From: UBA6244 sp963676875
Lineage (GTDB): Bacteria; Bacteroidota; Bacteroidia; Bacteroidales; F082
Assembly (NCBI GenBank): GCA_963676875.1
Contig: OY781436.1
Coordinates: 3,844,001 to 3,908,000 of the forward strand
DNA: 64,000 bases
Direction of reading: 5' to 3'
The notes beneath the pieces were generated by a model. It ran no database searches and was not told the DNA's origin. It saw only the letters and a program-made list of their open reading frames with translations. A program made the translations under genes and the position numbers. Position 1 is the stretch's first letter, and each line of letters starts with the position of its first letter. Below, piece by piece: positions 34,501 through 41,599 of the stretch.

Positions 34501-34691
34501 AGCTGAGTATCCGGAAAACGGATCATACAAGTACGGCACTGCAAATTACCCGCGAAAGAATTTCCATTTTGGCAAAAAAATATGGCTTTAAAGTGATTTT
34601 TGATATAGAGGAAAAGAAAGATAAGGAAGGAAACATACTGGGGACAAATGTCCGGTTTACGCTGCCGTTTAAATACAACACCGATAGATAA
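31578..34691 (+). CDS. Reg_prop/Y_Y_Y sensor with LytS-type histidine kinase
   Basis: A 1037-aa sensor. A signal sequence (about residues 1-20, ending WAQ) leads to some 14 Reg_prop strands such as DRFGFVWVGTSDGLNRYDG and NLWFGTGLGINIYNP. These form two periplasmic beta-propellers to about residue 690. A Y_Y_Y domain follows (VYQCKLEGFDEDWVDID), then one membrane helix (about 795-815). The cytoplasmic kinase is of the LytS class, with QMNPHFMGNSLLAIQNFIYS holding the phospho-His and LAQPMIENALEHGL the N box. The ligand is unknown. The LytTR regulator gene follows after 14 bp, so they form one two-component system. Confidence 0.92.
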   Translation: MIKRVIVLFLLLISLTIWAQRPLLFDNQVVENPQVRFIRLNADQGLSNNRITDLLQDRFGFVWVGTSDGLNRYDGRVFEVYKHNPDNFTSLSSSHISSLAANSSGDLYVGTKMGLSLYNRLTNSFENIEFKSDSAIPDHPYVREMIFQNDSVLWLDIQEGFLIKYNIKQQTILAKYRHDPSHQPYYLYHKLYFDHGGRLWVGGRGMPTMYLDQEKNRLVAITSSEHDYSKKRAQDIACYYEDSQNNFWVTGLDGAYLLDRETLKFQKFIAVTTYDIQEDRLGNLWFATGSGIFRFTPSDSSMMVFNNEKDNPHSVSNNSVFNIMLDRAGNLWFGTGLGINIYNPSAYPFHTYTHIPGISNSPEGYVVTAVAEDSQNDLWVGYEEDGMDLFRIKTDRFEHFNQYEGGRNHLADNHVSALYFDQNQLLWIGLWRGIGFNLYEPDEQRFTLFTYYPKSLEKDWYSDFCEDANGRFYIGFWGADGLMIFDRNTHEFGASLKEKFQRVHCSRIISRLFRDSKNSIWVGTTDCGLHRYFPDSDTSKAYFADADQYTGLTSNEVSDICEDMSGQIWVLTNTLQKYDPSNGEFSSYGFKEGFYTTQPAAILPDNQDNLWISTRGDGLFKFNIQSEVFTQYLKQDGLQSNTFSKARLKLENGNLFFGGVNGFNLFQPEQIVVDTMVPRPFFGRFFIYDHIYSHDLNQQNFLTLEPDEKVFTIELNSSDLVNPERYVYQCKLEGFDEDWVDIDNKQRKVRFAAVPSGYYTLQYRIGDRNGNWSVHTASIKIKVLKPFYGKLWFIALVLVSLAVLLFLYVKRREYELKLYGRTVELQQRIFRLQMNPHFMGNSLLAIQNFIYSHNPKEAGNYLSDFAKLFRLILNNSKSEFITLSKELETLELYLKLQSLRFPKKFEYAFEVDENIDPEGIMIPPMLAQPMIENALEHGLFTKEGNGHLLIRFMHRSDHLVFEVDDDGIGLTAALKLSIRKTDHTSTALQITRERISILAKKYGFKVIFDIEEKKDKEGNILGTNVRFTLPFKYNTDR

Positions 34692-34705
34692 CTAACTGAA
34701 AAACT

Positions 34706-35455
34706 ATGTTGCGAACAGTAATTATTGACGATGAACCCAATGCCCGACAGGTCATTAGAAATATTCTAGAACTATATTGCTCTCAGATTGATGTAGTTGG
34801 AGAGGCTGAAAATGTAAAAGCAGGGGTGGAGCTAATTAAACAGTTGAGACCTGATTTGGTATTTTTGGATATTAATATGCCCGACGGAACGGGATTCGAT
34901 TTGCTCAACAAAGTGAAATCAATTCATTTCAGGTTTATCATTGTAACGGCCTACGAACAATATGCTATTCAAGCCATACGCAAATCAGCCATCGACTACC
35001 TGATGAAGCCTATTAATGCCAATGAACTTATTGAAGCAGTAGAAAAGGCTTCGTTAACCGAAAATCACCCTGAAAATGATGTGGTAAAAGTGGAAAATTA
35101 TTTGCACAATATGCAGAAAGATTTGGAGGAACACAGAATTGTACTAAATACGCTCAATGCCATTTATGTTGTAAAGGTCAGGGAAATTGTGCGTTGTATG
35201 GCCGATAAAAATTACACGGAAGTTTTTCTGCTCAACGGAAAACGGTTGATATTATCTAAAACCTTAAAGGATTTTGAGGAAATGCTCGACGGTTATGGCT
35301 TTTTCAGGACCCATCAGTCGCATATTATCAATATCAGATTTATCGAATCCTACGAAAAAGGGTTAGGGGGTACGGTGGTTATGACTGATAATTCCAAAGT
35401 GCCAGTATCTTCGCGACGGAAAGATACTTTTATGAAACTAATGGAGCAGCTGTAG
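34706..35455 (+). CDS. LytTR-family response regulator
   Basis: A 249-aa regulator. The receiver domain (residues 1-120) has VIIDDEPNARQ, the phospho-acceptor Asp in LVFLDINMPDGTGFDLL and the KP pair in YLMKPINA. The LytTR DNA-binding domain (about 150-247) contains VREIVRCMADKNYTEVF and FFRTHQSHIINIRFI. It would act on DNA as the output of the upstream sensor kinase. No target site is identified here. Confidence 0.93.
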   Translation: MLRTVIIDDEPNARQVIRNILELYCSQIDVVGEAENVKAGVELIKQLRPDLVFLDINMPDGTGFDLLNKVKSIHFRFIIVTAYEQYAIQAIRKSAIDYLMKPINANELIEAVEKASLTENHPENDVVKVENYLHNMQKDLEEHRIVLNTLNAIYVVKVREIVRCMADKNYTEVFLLNGKRLILSKTLKDFEEMLDGYGFFRTHQSHIINIRFIESYEKGLGGTVVMTDNSKVPVSSRRKDTFMKLMEQL

Positions 35456-35779
35456 CCAAATTCTGTTCCGTTTCCCATTTTGTTACTATCAAATAATCTT
35501 CTTAGCCCCTTATTTTTTCAGTTACTTGAAATACAGGTAATTGAAATAGCTGTGCCTTTTCATGTGATGGCATTTATCTTCCTTATTCATTACTATTCAA
35601 GGTGAGTTCTGTTGGGAAGTTTTCTTTTTGAAAAACAAATAATCAAGCATATGTTGCGAATATTCAATATTTAGATACGTTGGCTCATTGGGTTTTGAAT
35701 TTACATTCTTGTGAACATATCTTTGACTTTGTATGTTAAACCCCGTTTGTTTTCATAGGCAAACATAAAACTAAAAATT
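35456..35779. other. Spacer upstream of a small lipoprotein gene
   Basis: No gene is seen. The only supported element is the strong promoter near its right end (35694-35725). The rest is AT-rich without clear repeats. Confidence 0.5.
35694..35725 (+). promoter_or_regulatory. Consensus Bacteroidota promoter of the small lipoprotein gene
   Basis: TTTG at 35694-35697 and TATCTTTG at 35718-35725 are separated by 20 bases. This is an exact match to the TTTG/TAnnTTTG promoter of the phylum and the best one in this window. The leader to the start codon would be about 45 bases. Confidence 0.75.
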
Positions 35780-36202
35780 ATGAATATTAAAAGTTTACTT
35801 AAAGTCTTAGGCGTTTTGCTCTTGAGCATGACGTTTGTTTATGGTTCGTGCAACAAGGATGAGGATCCGGAACCAACACCAACCCCTTACAACCCCAGTT
35901 TCTCAGCTACCTATTATTCACAGGATATGGGTGGAGTTCAGTATTTGGATTTCTACATTACCTGTACTTCAGATGATTGGGAAATGATTAAAGTAGTGGT
36001 TAATTATCCCGGTGGTGCCGGAACAGATACTTATACAGGAGGCGGTGCCATTCAACTTCGTGGCGAACCCTTTACCTTCCCAGATTATTTCTTGAAATTG
36101 GGTGGTTCATGGAACTTTACAATTACGGGTAATATCAAATCAGGTACACATGTGGGAGAAAGTTTTGTAGCTTCTACCTCGGTAAATGTGTCCGGAAAAT
36201 AG
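35780..36202 (+). CDS. Small exported lipoprotein, Ig-like
   Basis: A 140-aa protein. Signal residues 1-23 end in the lipobox VYGSC, followed by an acidic-proline linker (NKDEDPEPTPTP) that usually routes lipoproteins outward in this phylum. The mature part is rich in beta strands with alternating aromatic residues (FSATYYSQDMGGVQYLDFYI) and looks like a single Ig-like sandwich. Function is unknown. It has a consensus promoter of its own and two terminators after it, so it is expressed as a single gene and possibly strongly. Confidence 0.78.
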   Translation: MNIKSLLKVLGVLLLSMTFVYGSCNKDEDPEPTPTPYNPSFSATYYSQDMGGVQYLDFYITCTSDDWEMIKVVVNYPGGAGTDTYTGGGAIQLRGEPFTFPDYFLKLGGSWNFTITGNIKSGTHVGESFVASTSVNVSGK

Positions 36203-36220
36203 ATTATGCTTGATTATGGA

Positions 36221-36244
36221 GAAAAACCTTTTAAAGGGTTTTTC
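36221..36244 (+). terminator. Hairpin after the small lipoprotein gene
   Basis: GAAAAACC (36221-36228) pairs with GGTTTTTC (36237-36244). The AT-rich flanks and position 19 bases after the stop codon fit a terminator. Confidence 0.65.
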
Positions 36245-36280
36245 TTCATAATTTTTTGTAGGCCTGGTAAAATCGGGTAA

Positions 36281-36309
36281 AAGGCTGCGCTTAGCGCAGC
36301 CTTTTTTTT
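36281..36309. terminator. Bidirectional rho-independent terminator before pcm
   Basis: AAGGCTGCGC (36281-36290) pairs perfectly with GCGCAGCCTT (36294-36303) around a TTA loop and runs into T8. It lies between convergent genes and serves the pcm gene on the minus strand as well. Confidence 0.88.
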
Positions 36310-36961
36310 AATCATTGCCTTTATCTTTTAGAAGTGGGACAAAACGAAACGATCCAAATCTTTCAGAAACAAGCTCTCCGTTTTCCATTTTGGTATACCG
36401 CATCATTGTTTGTACATCGCCCTCACCCAAGGGAACTACGATAAATCCTCCGGTTTTTAGTTGATCCACTAAATTTTGATGGATATAAGGTGCTGCAGCA
36501 GTGATTAGAATTTTGTCGAAAGGGCCATAGGTGGGCAGTCCAACATTTCCATCTCCAAAAAACACCTTGATGTGATGATATCCGCTCTCCGTTAAAAAGG
36601 CCTTTGTTTTGTCGAATAGCCGTTTTTGTCTTTCAATGGTGAATACCTTGGCACCCATTTCGTCAAGCACACACGCCTGATATCCTGAGCCGGTGCCGAT
36701 TTCCAATACTTTTTCGCCTTTTTTTATCTGGAGGAGTTCTGTTTGAAAAGCCACGGTATAAGGTTGTGAAATAGTTTGTCCCGAACCAATGGGAAACGGT
36801 TTGTCCTCGTAGGCATATTCCAAAAACGAGGAATCCAGAAAAAAATGACGAGGAATTTTATTTATGGCGTCCAATACACGTGTATCGGTAATTCCCTTTT
36901 CACTGATTACTTCCACCAGCTTTTTTCTCATCCCCTTATGTCGGTATAAATCTTCCATCAT
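36308..36961 (-). CDS. pcm: Protein-L-isoaspartate O-methyltransferase
   Basis: A 217-aa SAM-dependent methyltransferase that repairs isoaspartyl residues in aged proteins. It has the Pcm order of motifs: PRHFFLDSSFLEYAYEDKP, GSGQTISQPYTVAFQTELL, the SAM loop VLEIGTGSGYQACVL, then VFTIERQ, and DGNVGLP with ILITAAAP. Length is typical. It is a single gene on the minus strand, with a shared terminator downstream. Confidence 0.95.
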   Translation of the reverse strand: MMEDLYRHKGMRKKLVEVISEKGITDTRVLDAINKIPRHFFLDSSFLEYAYEDKPFPIGSGQTISQPYTVAFQTELLQIKKGEKVLEIGTGSGYQACVLDEMGAKVFTIERQKRLFDKTKAFLTESGYHHIKVFFGDGNVGLPTYGPFDKILITAAAPYIHQNLVDQLKTGGFIVVPLGEGDVQTMMRYTKMENGELVSERFGSFRFVPLLKDKGND

Positions 36962-37029
36962 CCTTATCTGTAATCCTTATTAGTTCCCATTTTTCTGCGA
37001 AAATAGAAATAATGGCAGCAAGAAAAAAC

Positions 37030-37054
37030 TACCTTTGTCGAAATTTTTTTTCGA
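37030..37054 (+). promoter_or_regulatory. -7 element and leader hairpin of the Gfo/Idh gene
   Basis: TACCTTTG (37030-37037) fits TAnnTTTG. Just after it GTCGAAA (37037-37043) pairs with TTTCGAC (37049-37055) around five T residues, ending one base before the ATG at 37056. A hairpin this close to the start codon could affect translation or be an operator; neither is shown. Confidence 0.45.
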
Positions 37055-37055
37055 C

Positions 37056-38045
37056 ATGATAAAAATAGGTGTTTTAGGCGTAGGCCATTTGGGGAAAATA
37101 CATTTAAACTGTATTCTAAAAGTTGACGATTTTCAATTGGTTGGGTTTTATGATCCCGATCCGGAAAGGGTAAAACTCATTGAAAAAGAGTATCATATAA
37201 AAGGCTACAATAGTGTAAGCGAGTTGGTTGACGCCGTGGATGTGGTGGATATTGTTACCCCGACGGTTTCACATTTCAGTTGTGCCAAAGAGGCAATACG
37301 CAAATCAAAACATGTTTTCATCGAAAAACCCATTGTTACTACTCCTGAGGAGGCGTTGGAATTGATTAGTCTGGCCACCGAAGCAGGAGTGAAGGTGCAA
37401 GTGGGGCATGTGGAACGCTTTAATCCGGCTTTTCTGGCCGCGCAGCCCTATATCAATAGCCCCATGTTTATCGAAACCCATCGCCTGGCTTTGTTCAATC
37501 CTCGTGGTACGGATGTGCCCGTTGTGCTCGATTTGATGATCCACGACATCGACATTGTACTGAGCGCGGTGAAATCAAAGGTGAGAAGAGTACATGCTAG
37601 TGGTGTGAATGTTGTGAGCGATACTCCCGACATTGCCAATGCTCGTCTTGAATTTGAAAATGGGGCCGTGGCCAACCTTACCGCCAGTCGTCTTTCTCTG
37701 AAAAACATGCGCAAAACACGTATGTTTCAGCGTGATGCCTATATTACCGTAGATTTCCTGGACAAAGTAGCCGAAATTGTCAGGATGGACGAAATTGACA
37801 CCATGCCCGACGATCCAATGGCCATGGTGCTTGATTTGGGTGATGGTAAGAAAAAGAAAAGGATATTCTTTGAGAAACCTGATATTGAAAACATTAACGC
37901 AATAGCTGAAGAGCTGAGAAGCTTTAAGGATTCTATCCTGCATAATACTGAACCTCCCGTAACCATTCATGATGGCTATCATGCTTTGCAAGTAGCACAC
38001 ATGATCATGGAAAAAATTACAGGTTCCGTAACAAATGGACGATAA
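37056..38045 (+). CDS. Gfo/Idh/MocA family oxidoreductase
   Basis: A 329-aa NAD(P)-dependent dehydrogenase. The Rossmann motif GVLGVGHLGKIHL opens the protein. VDIVTPTVSHFSCAKEAIRK and the EKP motif (HVFIEKPIVTTPEEA) follow, and the C-terminal alpha/beta domain includes GHVERFNPAF and LDLMIHDIDIVL. The family oxidises or reduces sugars and nucleotide sugars. Relatives in LPS and surface polysaccharide pathways include UDP-GlcNAc 3-dehydrogenases, and genes following this one act in surface polysaccharide, but the substrate is not decided by sequence. ATG 37056 fits the Rossmann start; an in-frame TTG at 37035 lies inside the promoter. Confidence 0.88.
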   Translation: MIKIGVLGVGHLGKIHLNCILKVDDFQLVGFYDPDPERVKLIEKEYHIKGYNSVSELVDAVDVVDIVTPTVSHFSCAKEAIRKSKHVFIEKPIVTTPEEALELISLATEAGVKVQVGHVERFNPAFLAAQPYINSPMFIETHRLALFNPRGTDVPVVLDLMIHDIDIVLSAVKSKVRRVHASGVNVVSDTPDIANARLEFENGAVANLTASRLSLKNMRKTRMFQRDAYITVDFLDKVAEIVRMDEIDTMPDDPMAMVLDLGDGKKKKRIFFEKPDIENINAIAEELRSFKDSILHNTEPPVTIHDGYHALQVAHMIMEKITGSVTNGR

Positions 38046-38059
38046 TAGCTACAATAATT

Positions 38060-38073
38060 CGCAAACGTTTGCG
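38060..38073. promoter_or_regulatory. Perfect 14-bp palindrome, LacI/PurR-type operator sequence
   Basis: CGCAAACGTTTGCG is a perfect palindrome with the central CG and GCAAACGTTTGC arms of LacI/GalR-family operators. It is identical in core to the E. coli PurR box. It straddles the likely start of the lipoprotein gene, 14 bases after the stop of the upstream gene. Whether a LacI-type regulator binds here is unknown. Confidence 0.45.
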
Positions 38074-39001
38074 TTTTTATTCACAAAAGGTTCAGGGTTT
38101 GAAATTTTATACTAAGCCATACTTACCGTTGGTTGTCCTCATAATTGCAGGATTGGTAATATTTCAGGGTTGTTACAAATTCTCGGGGACACAAACCGTG
38201 CCTGCCTACCTTAGTATCGACGCCTTTAATGTAACCACCAATTATGCTGAAGAGGGGACTAACTCTTCCAAAATCACTGATGTTTGGGTATATATGGACG
38301 ATGGACTTGTGGGTGTTTTTGAATTACCCGCCTACTTTCCGGTATTGGCCGAAGGCAAACACAAACTTGAAATCAGACCCGGTATAAAGATTAATGGAAT
38401 ATCCAGTACCAGAGTTCCTTATCCATTCTACAGTCCGATAGTTTACGAAGAATTCGATTTTGTTCCCGAGCAGGAAACAAAGCTGGGAACACTAACAACC
38501 TCATATGCCGCAGGTCTGAAGTTTCAGTGGATGGAAGATTTTGAACAACCCGACCTTTCCTTCCAGGAGATAAGTACCAGCGACACGGTTATCAAACGTA
38601 CTTCACCTGAAAACAACCCGGTAGCTTTTCTTTCTCCCCACTCCAGGTATTCGGGCGTTATAAGTCTTACTGAGGAAAAACCGGTTTATGGTGCAGCTTC
38701 TTTCAATAGTTTTGATATGCCAACTTCCCCCGGAGCAGTGGTCGTTCTTGAAATGGATGTTAAAACCAATAACTTATTTTCGGTGAGTTTGTTGATGAGG
38801 GTATACAATGAATTTAAGGAGATTCCATTATTGTTCGTGAATTACTCGGATGAATGGACAAAAATTTATATCAATCTGGGACCCAATATATCTTTGAATC
38901 CCAATGCTACCGACTACAAGGTGTTATTCAGAGCCGGGATAGACCCTGATGTTACCGATGCTGAAATATATATAGATAATCTTAAAATAGTTTCCAGATA
39001 A
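38069..39001 (+). CDS. Lipoprotein of unknown function
   Basis: About 310 aa from TTG 38069; no ATG is available in this frame before the signal, so a TTG start (38069 or 38099) is required. A hydrophobic segment PLVVLIIAGLVIFQGC ends in a lipobox Cys. The mature protein is beta-rich. A motif SKITDVWVYMDDGLVGVFEL resembles a small carbohydrate-module-like domain. The second half (about 160-310) has a FEQPDLSFQEIS start and ends AEIYIDNLKIVSR, like a concanavalin-like jelly roll. It is 6 bp before the glycosylphosphotransferase gene and probably co-transcribed, suggesting a cell-surface polysaccharide role. Confidence 0.75.
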   Translation: MRFYSQKVQGLKFYTKPYLPLVVLIIAGLVIFQGCYKFSGTQTVPAYLSIDAFNVTTNYAEEGTNSSKITDVWVYMDDGLVGVFELPAYFPVLAEGKHKLEIRPGIKINGISSTRVPYPFYSPIVYEEFDFVPEQETKLGTLTTSYAAGLKFQWMEDFEQPDLSFQEISTSDTVIKRTSPENNPVAFLSPHSRYSGVISLTEEKPVYGAASFNSFDMPTSPGAVVVLEMDVKTNNLFSVSLLMRVYNEFKEIPLLFVNYSDEWTKIYINLGPNISLNPNATDYKVLFRAGIDPDVTDAEIYIDNLKIVSR

Positions 39002-39007
39002 GAGCGT

Positions 39008-40423
39008 ATGAATCGACGTTTACAAGTAGCAAAATATGTATTCCTCGACTGGCTGGCTGCCGGCCTTGCTTGGAGTTTGTTTTATGTTATTCGTAAATAC
39101 ACCGAAGACTCAACCATACTATCTCATATTAACACTGTTCTCGACGACTCCAAATTCTGGACCGGAATTATTCTGGTTCCACTGTTTTGGCTAATGATGT
39201 ATGTGATGATAGGCTCGTACCGACGCATTTACCGAAAAGCCAGGTTAAAGGAGTTGGGCGAAACCCTGATCATCACCCTAATTGGGGTGACCATTATTTT
39301 CTTTTTGCTGATTCTCGATGACTTTATTGTAACTTATAAGTCTTATTACCAGTCGTTTGCTATTCTTTTCTTTTTGCAGTTCGGGTTTACTTATGTCTTC
39401 AGGCTGGCACTCACCACCATTACGGTAAAAAAGATTCACAGCGGTAAATTGGGATTTAATACGCTGATAATCGGGAGTAATGGCAATGCCATGAAGGTTT
39501 ATAACGACATCACCGGACAGGAAATTTCGTCAGGTAACCATTTTGTAGGTTTTGTGAATGTACACGACCGTGATGATTTCAAAATTGGTAAGTTTTTACC
39601 CCATCTGGGTGCATACAAAGACTTGAACATCGTCATCAATGATTACAAAGTGGAGGAGGTGGTAATTGCCATCGAGCGATCTGAGATAGACACCATCGAG
39701 CGTATCATAACTGAATTGGAAACCACCAGTGTTATTATCAAGGTGATTCCGTTGATGCAGGACATTATTTTTGGTTCGGTACGTACACGTGGGATTTTTC
39801 ACACACCGCTTATTGAAATTTCCCCCGACCTTATGCCGGCATGGCAACAATCGCTTAAGCGGATTATCGATATTATCGCCTCATTGCTGGCCATGGTTTT
39901 GTTAATTCCGGTGTATATTTTTACAGCCATTGGCGTTAAATTATCGTCGCCGGGACCTATTTTGTTTTCACAGGAGCGAATTGGAAAGCACGGGAAACCA
40001 TTTATGATGCACAAATTCAGGTCGATGTATGCTGACGCAGAAAAATTTGGGCCTCAGCTTTCGTCGGATGTGGACGCGCGTATTACACCTTTTGGGCTGT
40101 TTATGCGCAAGGTAAGGTTGGATGAGATCCCGCAATTTTTTACGGTGCTTAAAGGTGATATGTCTTTGGTGGGACCCCGTCCTGAGCGCCAATTTTATAT
40201 TGATCAAATTGTGAAACGAGCACCTCATTACCGGTTGTTGATGAAAATAAAACCAGGGATTACTTCCTGGGGACAAGTGAAATACGGCTATGCCTCCACG
40301 GTTGACGAAATGATTGTCCGATTGCAATACGATATACTCTATCTGGAAAATATGTCCATTGCCATGGACTTTAAAATCCTTATTTACACCGTAATGATTG
40401 TACTTCAGGGACGTGGAAAGTAA
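39008..40423 (+). CDS. Polyprenyl glycosylphosphotransferase (WcaJ/WbaP type)
   Basis: A 471-aa membrane enzyme that puts the first sugar phosphate onto undecaprenyl phosphate for exopolysaccharide or O-antigen. Four N-terminal helices (about 10-130) precede a Rossmann-like domain (FNTLIIGSNGNAMKVYNDI). A fifth helix (about 285-305) follows. The catalytic domain holds FSQERIGKHGKPFMMHKFRSM, RKVRLDEIPQFFTVLKGDMSLVGPRPE and KPGITSWGQVKYGYAS. The sugar donor is not predictable. The gene converges on a histidine kinase gene with a 7-bp gap and no visible terminator. Confidence 0.92.
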   Translation: MNRRLQVAKYVFLDWLAAGLAWSLFYVIRKYTEDSTILSHINTVLDDSKFWTGIILVPLFWLMMYVMIGSYRRIYRKARLKELGETLIITLIGVTIIFFLLILDDFIVTYKSYYQSFAILFFLQFGFTYVFRLALTTITVKKIHSGKLGFNTLIIGSNGNAMKVYNDITGQEISSGNHFVGFVNVHDRDDFKIGKFLPHLGAYKDLNIVINDYKVEEVVIAIERSEIDTIERIITELETTSVIIKVIPLMQDIIFGSVRTRGIFHTPLIEISPDLMPAWQQSLKRIIDIIASLLAMVLLIPVYIFTAIGVKLSSPGPILFSQERIGKHGKPFMMHKFRSMYADAEKFGPQLSSDVDARITPFGLFMRKVRLDEIPQFFTVLKGDMSLVGPRPERQFYIDQIVKRAPHYRLLMKIKPGITSWGQVKYGYASTVDEMIVRLQYDILYLENMSIAMDFKILIYTVMIVLQGRGK

Positions 40424-40430
40424 TTGTCGA

Positions 40431-41576
40431 TTAGGTTGATTGTTTTAATATGATGGTTACGTGTGCACCTCCATTTTCTTTGTTGGTGATTTTAATACCG
40501 CCATTTTGCAGTTCCAGAATCAGATTGAGCGCTGCCAAACTCAGACCTGACCCTTCGTGGTGAAGGATATCACCTGCCGAAAAGAGTTGAAAAATGTGTT
40601 CCATTGCCTGTTCCGAGAATCCCGGTCCGTTGTCGGAAAAGTGAATACGCATTTCATCTAGAGACTCATCGGTGTAAATGGATAGTTGGGCACCCAATCC
40701 TCCAAAACGTTCTACGTTCTCCATGAGCATAATAAAACCAATGACCATCAGTTCCGAATCAGCCAGTACGAGTATTTGTCGGTCAGGTTTTTGAAAATTG
40801 ATATCTAGGGTGGTGTGTGGATTTTGTTTTTTGTAGTTTAAAATGGAAGTCTCGATGAGATGGGTAAGCGAAACAGGCATGATATCGGGACTGTAGTTGT
40901 CGGTTTTTAGTTGTGTGATCAACATAGCGATATCGCTGAACTTTACTAATCGGGATGAAACTTCGGTAAGGTATTCAAGATATTCTTGTTGGTTGGTATC
41001 GATATTTGTTTGGTTGAGTAATTGAGTCAGACCGATGATTCCGTTAAGGGGAGTTCTGATTTCATGACTGATGAGTGCTAAAAAATTTGATTTGGCCTGA
41101 TCGAGTTCGCCTAGTTTTTGGTTAGCTTTTTCCAGTTGTATGGTACGTTGTTTCACTAAATCTTCCAGGTGGTTATTCATGTGCATGAGTTCTTGCTTTT
41201 GTTTTCGCAATAGTAGGTGAGTTTGTACTCTGGCAAGCAGTTCAGCCGAATTGAAAGGTTTGGTTATGTATTCCTGACCACCGACTTCAAAACCTTTCAC
41301 AATACTCTCCATATCGGCCTTGGCGGTAAGAAAGATGATTGGGATGTCCTTTGTTTTTGGATCCGATTTCAGTTTTGCGCACACTTCAAATCCATCCATT
41401 CCCGGCATCATGATATCAAGTAAAATCAAGTCGAATGGCTGGGTTTTGCAGATATTCAAAGCTTGATTTCCGCTTTGTGCATAGGCAATATGGTAGTCTT
41501 TTTGAGCTAATATATTGCCTAGTATTTGAATGTTCTTTGATATATCATCAACAATCAATATTTTTTCGCTTTCCAT
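40431..41576 (-). CDS. Receiver-histidine kinase protein (REC-HisKA-HATPase)
   Basis: A 381-aa soluble protein with a receiver domain at the N-terminus (residues 4-120: ILIVDDISKNIQIL, phospho-Asp in LILLDIMMPGMDGFEV, KP in YITKPFNSAELLARV). A coiled coil (about 120-165) and a HisKA domain follow, with the phospho-His in FLALISHEIRTPLNGIIGL. The HATPase (about 255-380) has an atypical N box (LMENVERFGG) and FSDNGPGFSEQA. No membrane segment is present. The gene lies 23 bp downstream of a sensor kinase on the same strand. That kinase lacks a receiver, so phosphotransfer between the two is plausible. Confidence 0.88.
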   Translation of the reverse strand: MESEKILIVDDISKNIQILGNILAQKDYHIAYAQSGNQALNICKTQPFDLILLDIMMPGMDGFEVCAKLKSDPKTKDIPIIFLTAKADMESIVKGFEVGGQEYITKPFNSAELLARVQTHLLLRKQKQELMHMNNHLEDLVKQRTIQLEKANQKLGELDQAKSNFLALISHEIRTPLNGIIGLTQLLNQTNIDTNQQEYLEYLTEVSSRLVKFSDIAMLITQLKTDNYSPDIMPVSLTHLIETSILNYKKQNPHTTLDINFQKPDRQILVLADSELMVIGFIMLMENVERFGGLGAQLSIYTDESLDEMRIHFSDNGPGFSEQAMEHIFQLFSAGDILHHEGSGLSLAALNLILELQNGGIKITNKENGGAHVTIILKQST

Positions 41577-41599
41577 ATTTTTTCTATTCTTTTGTTGGG

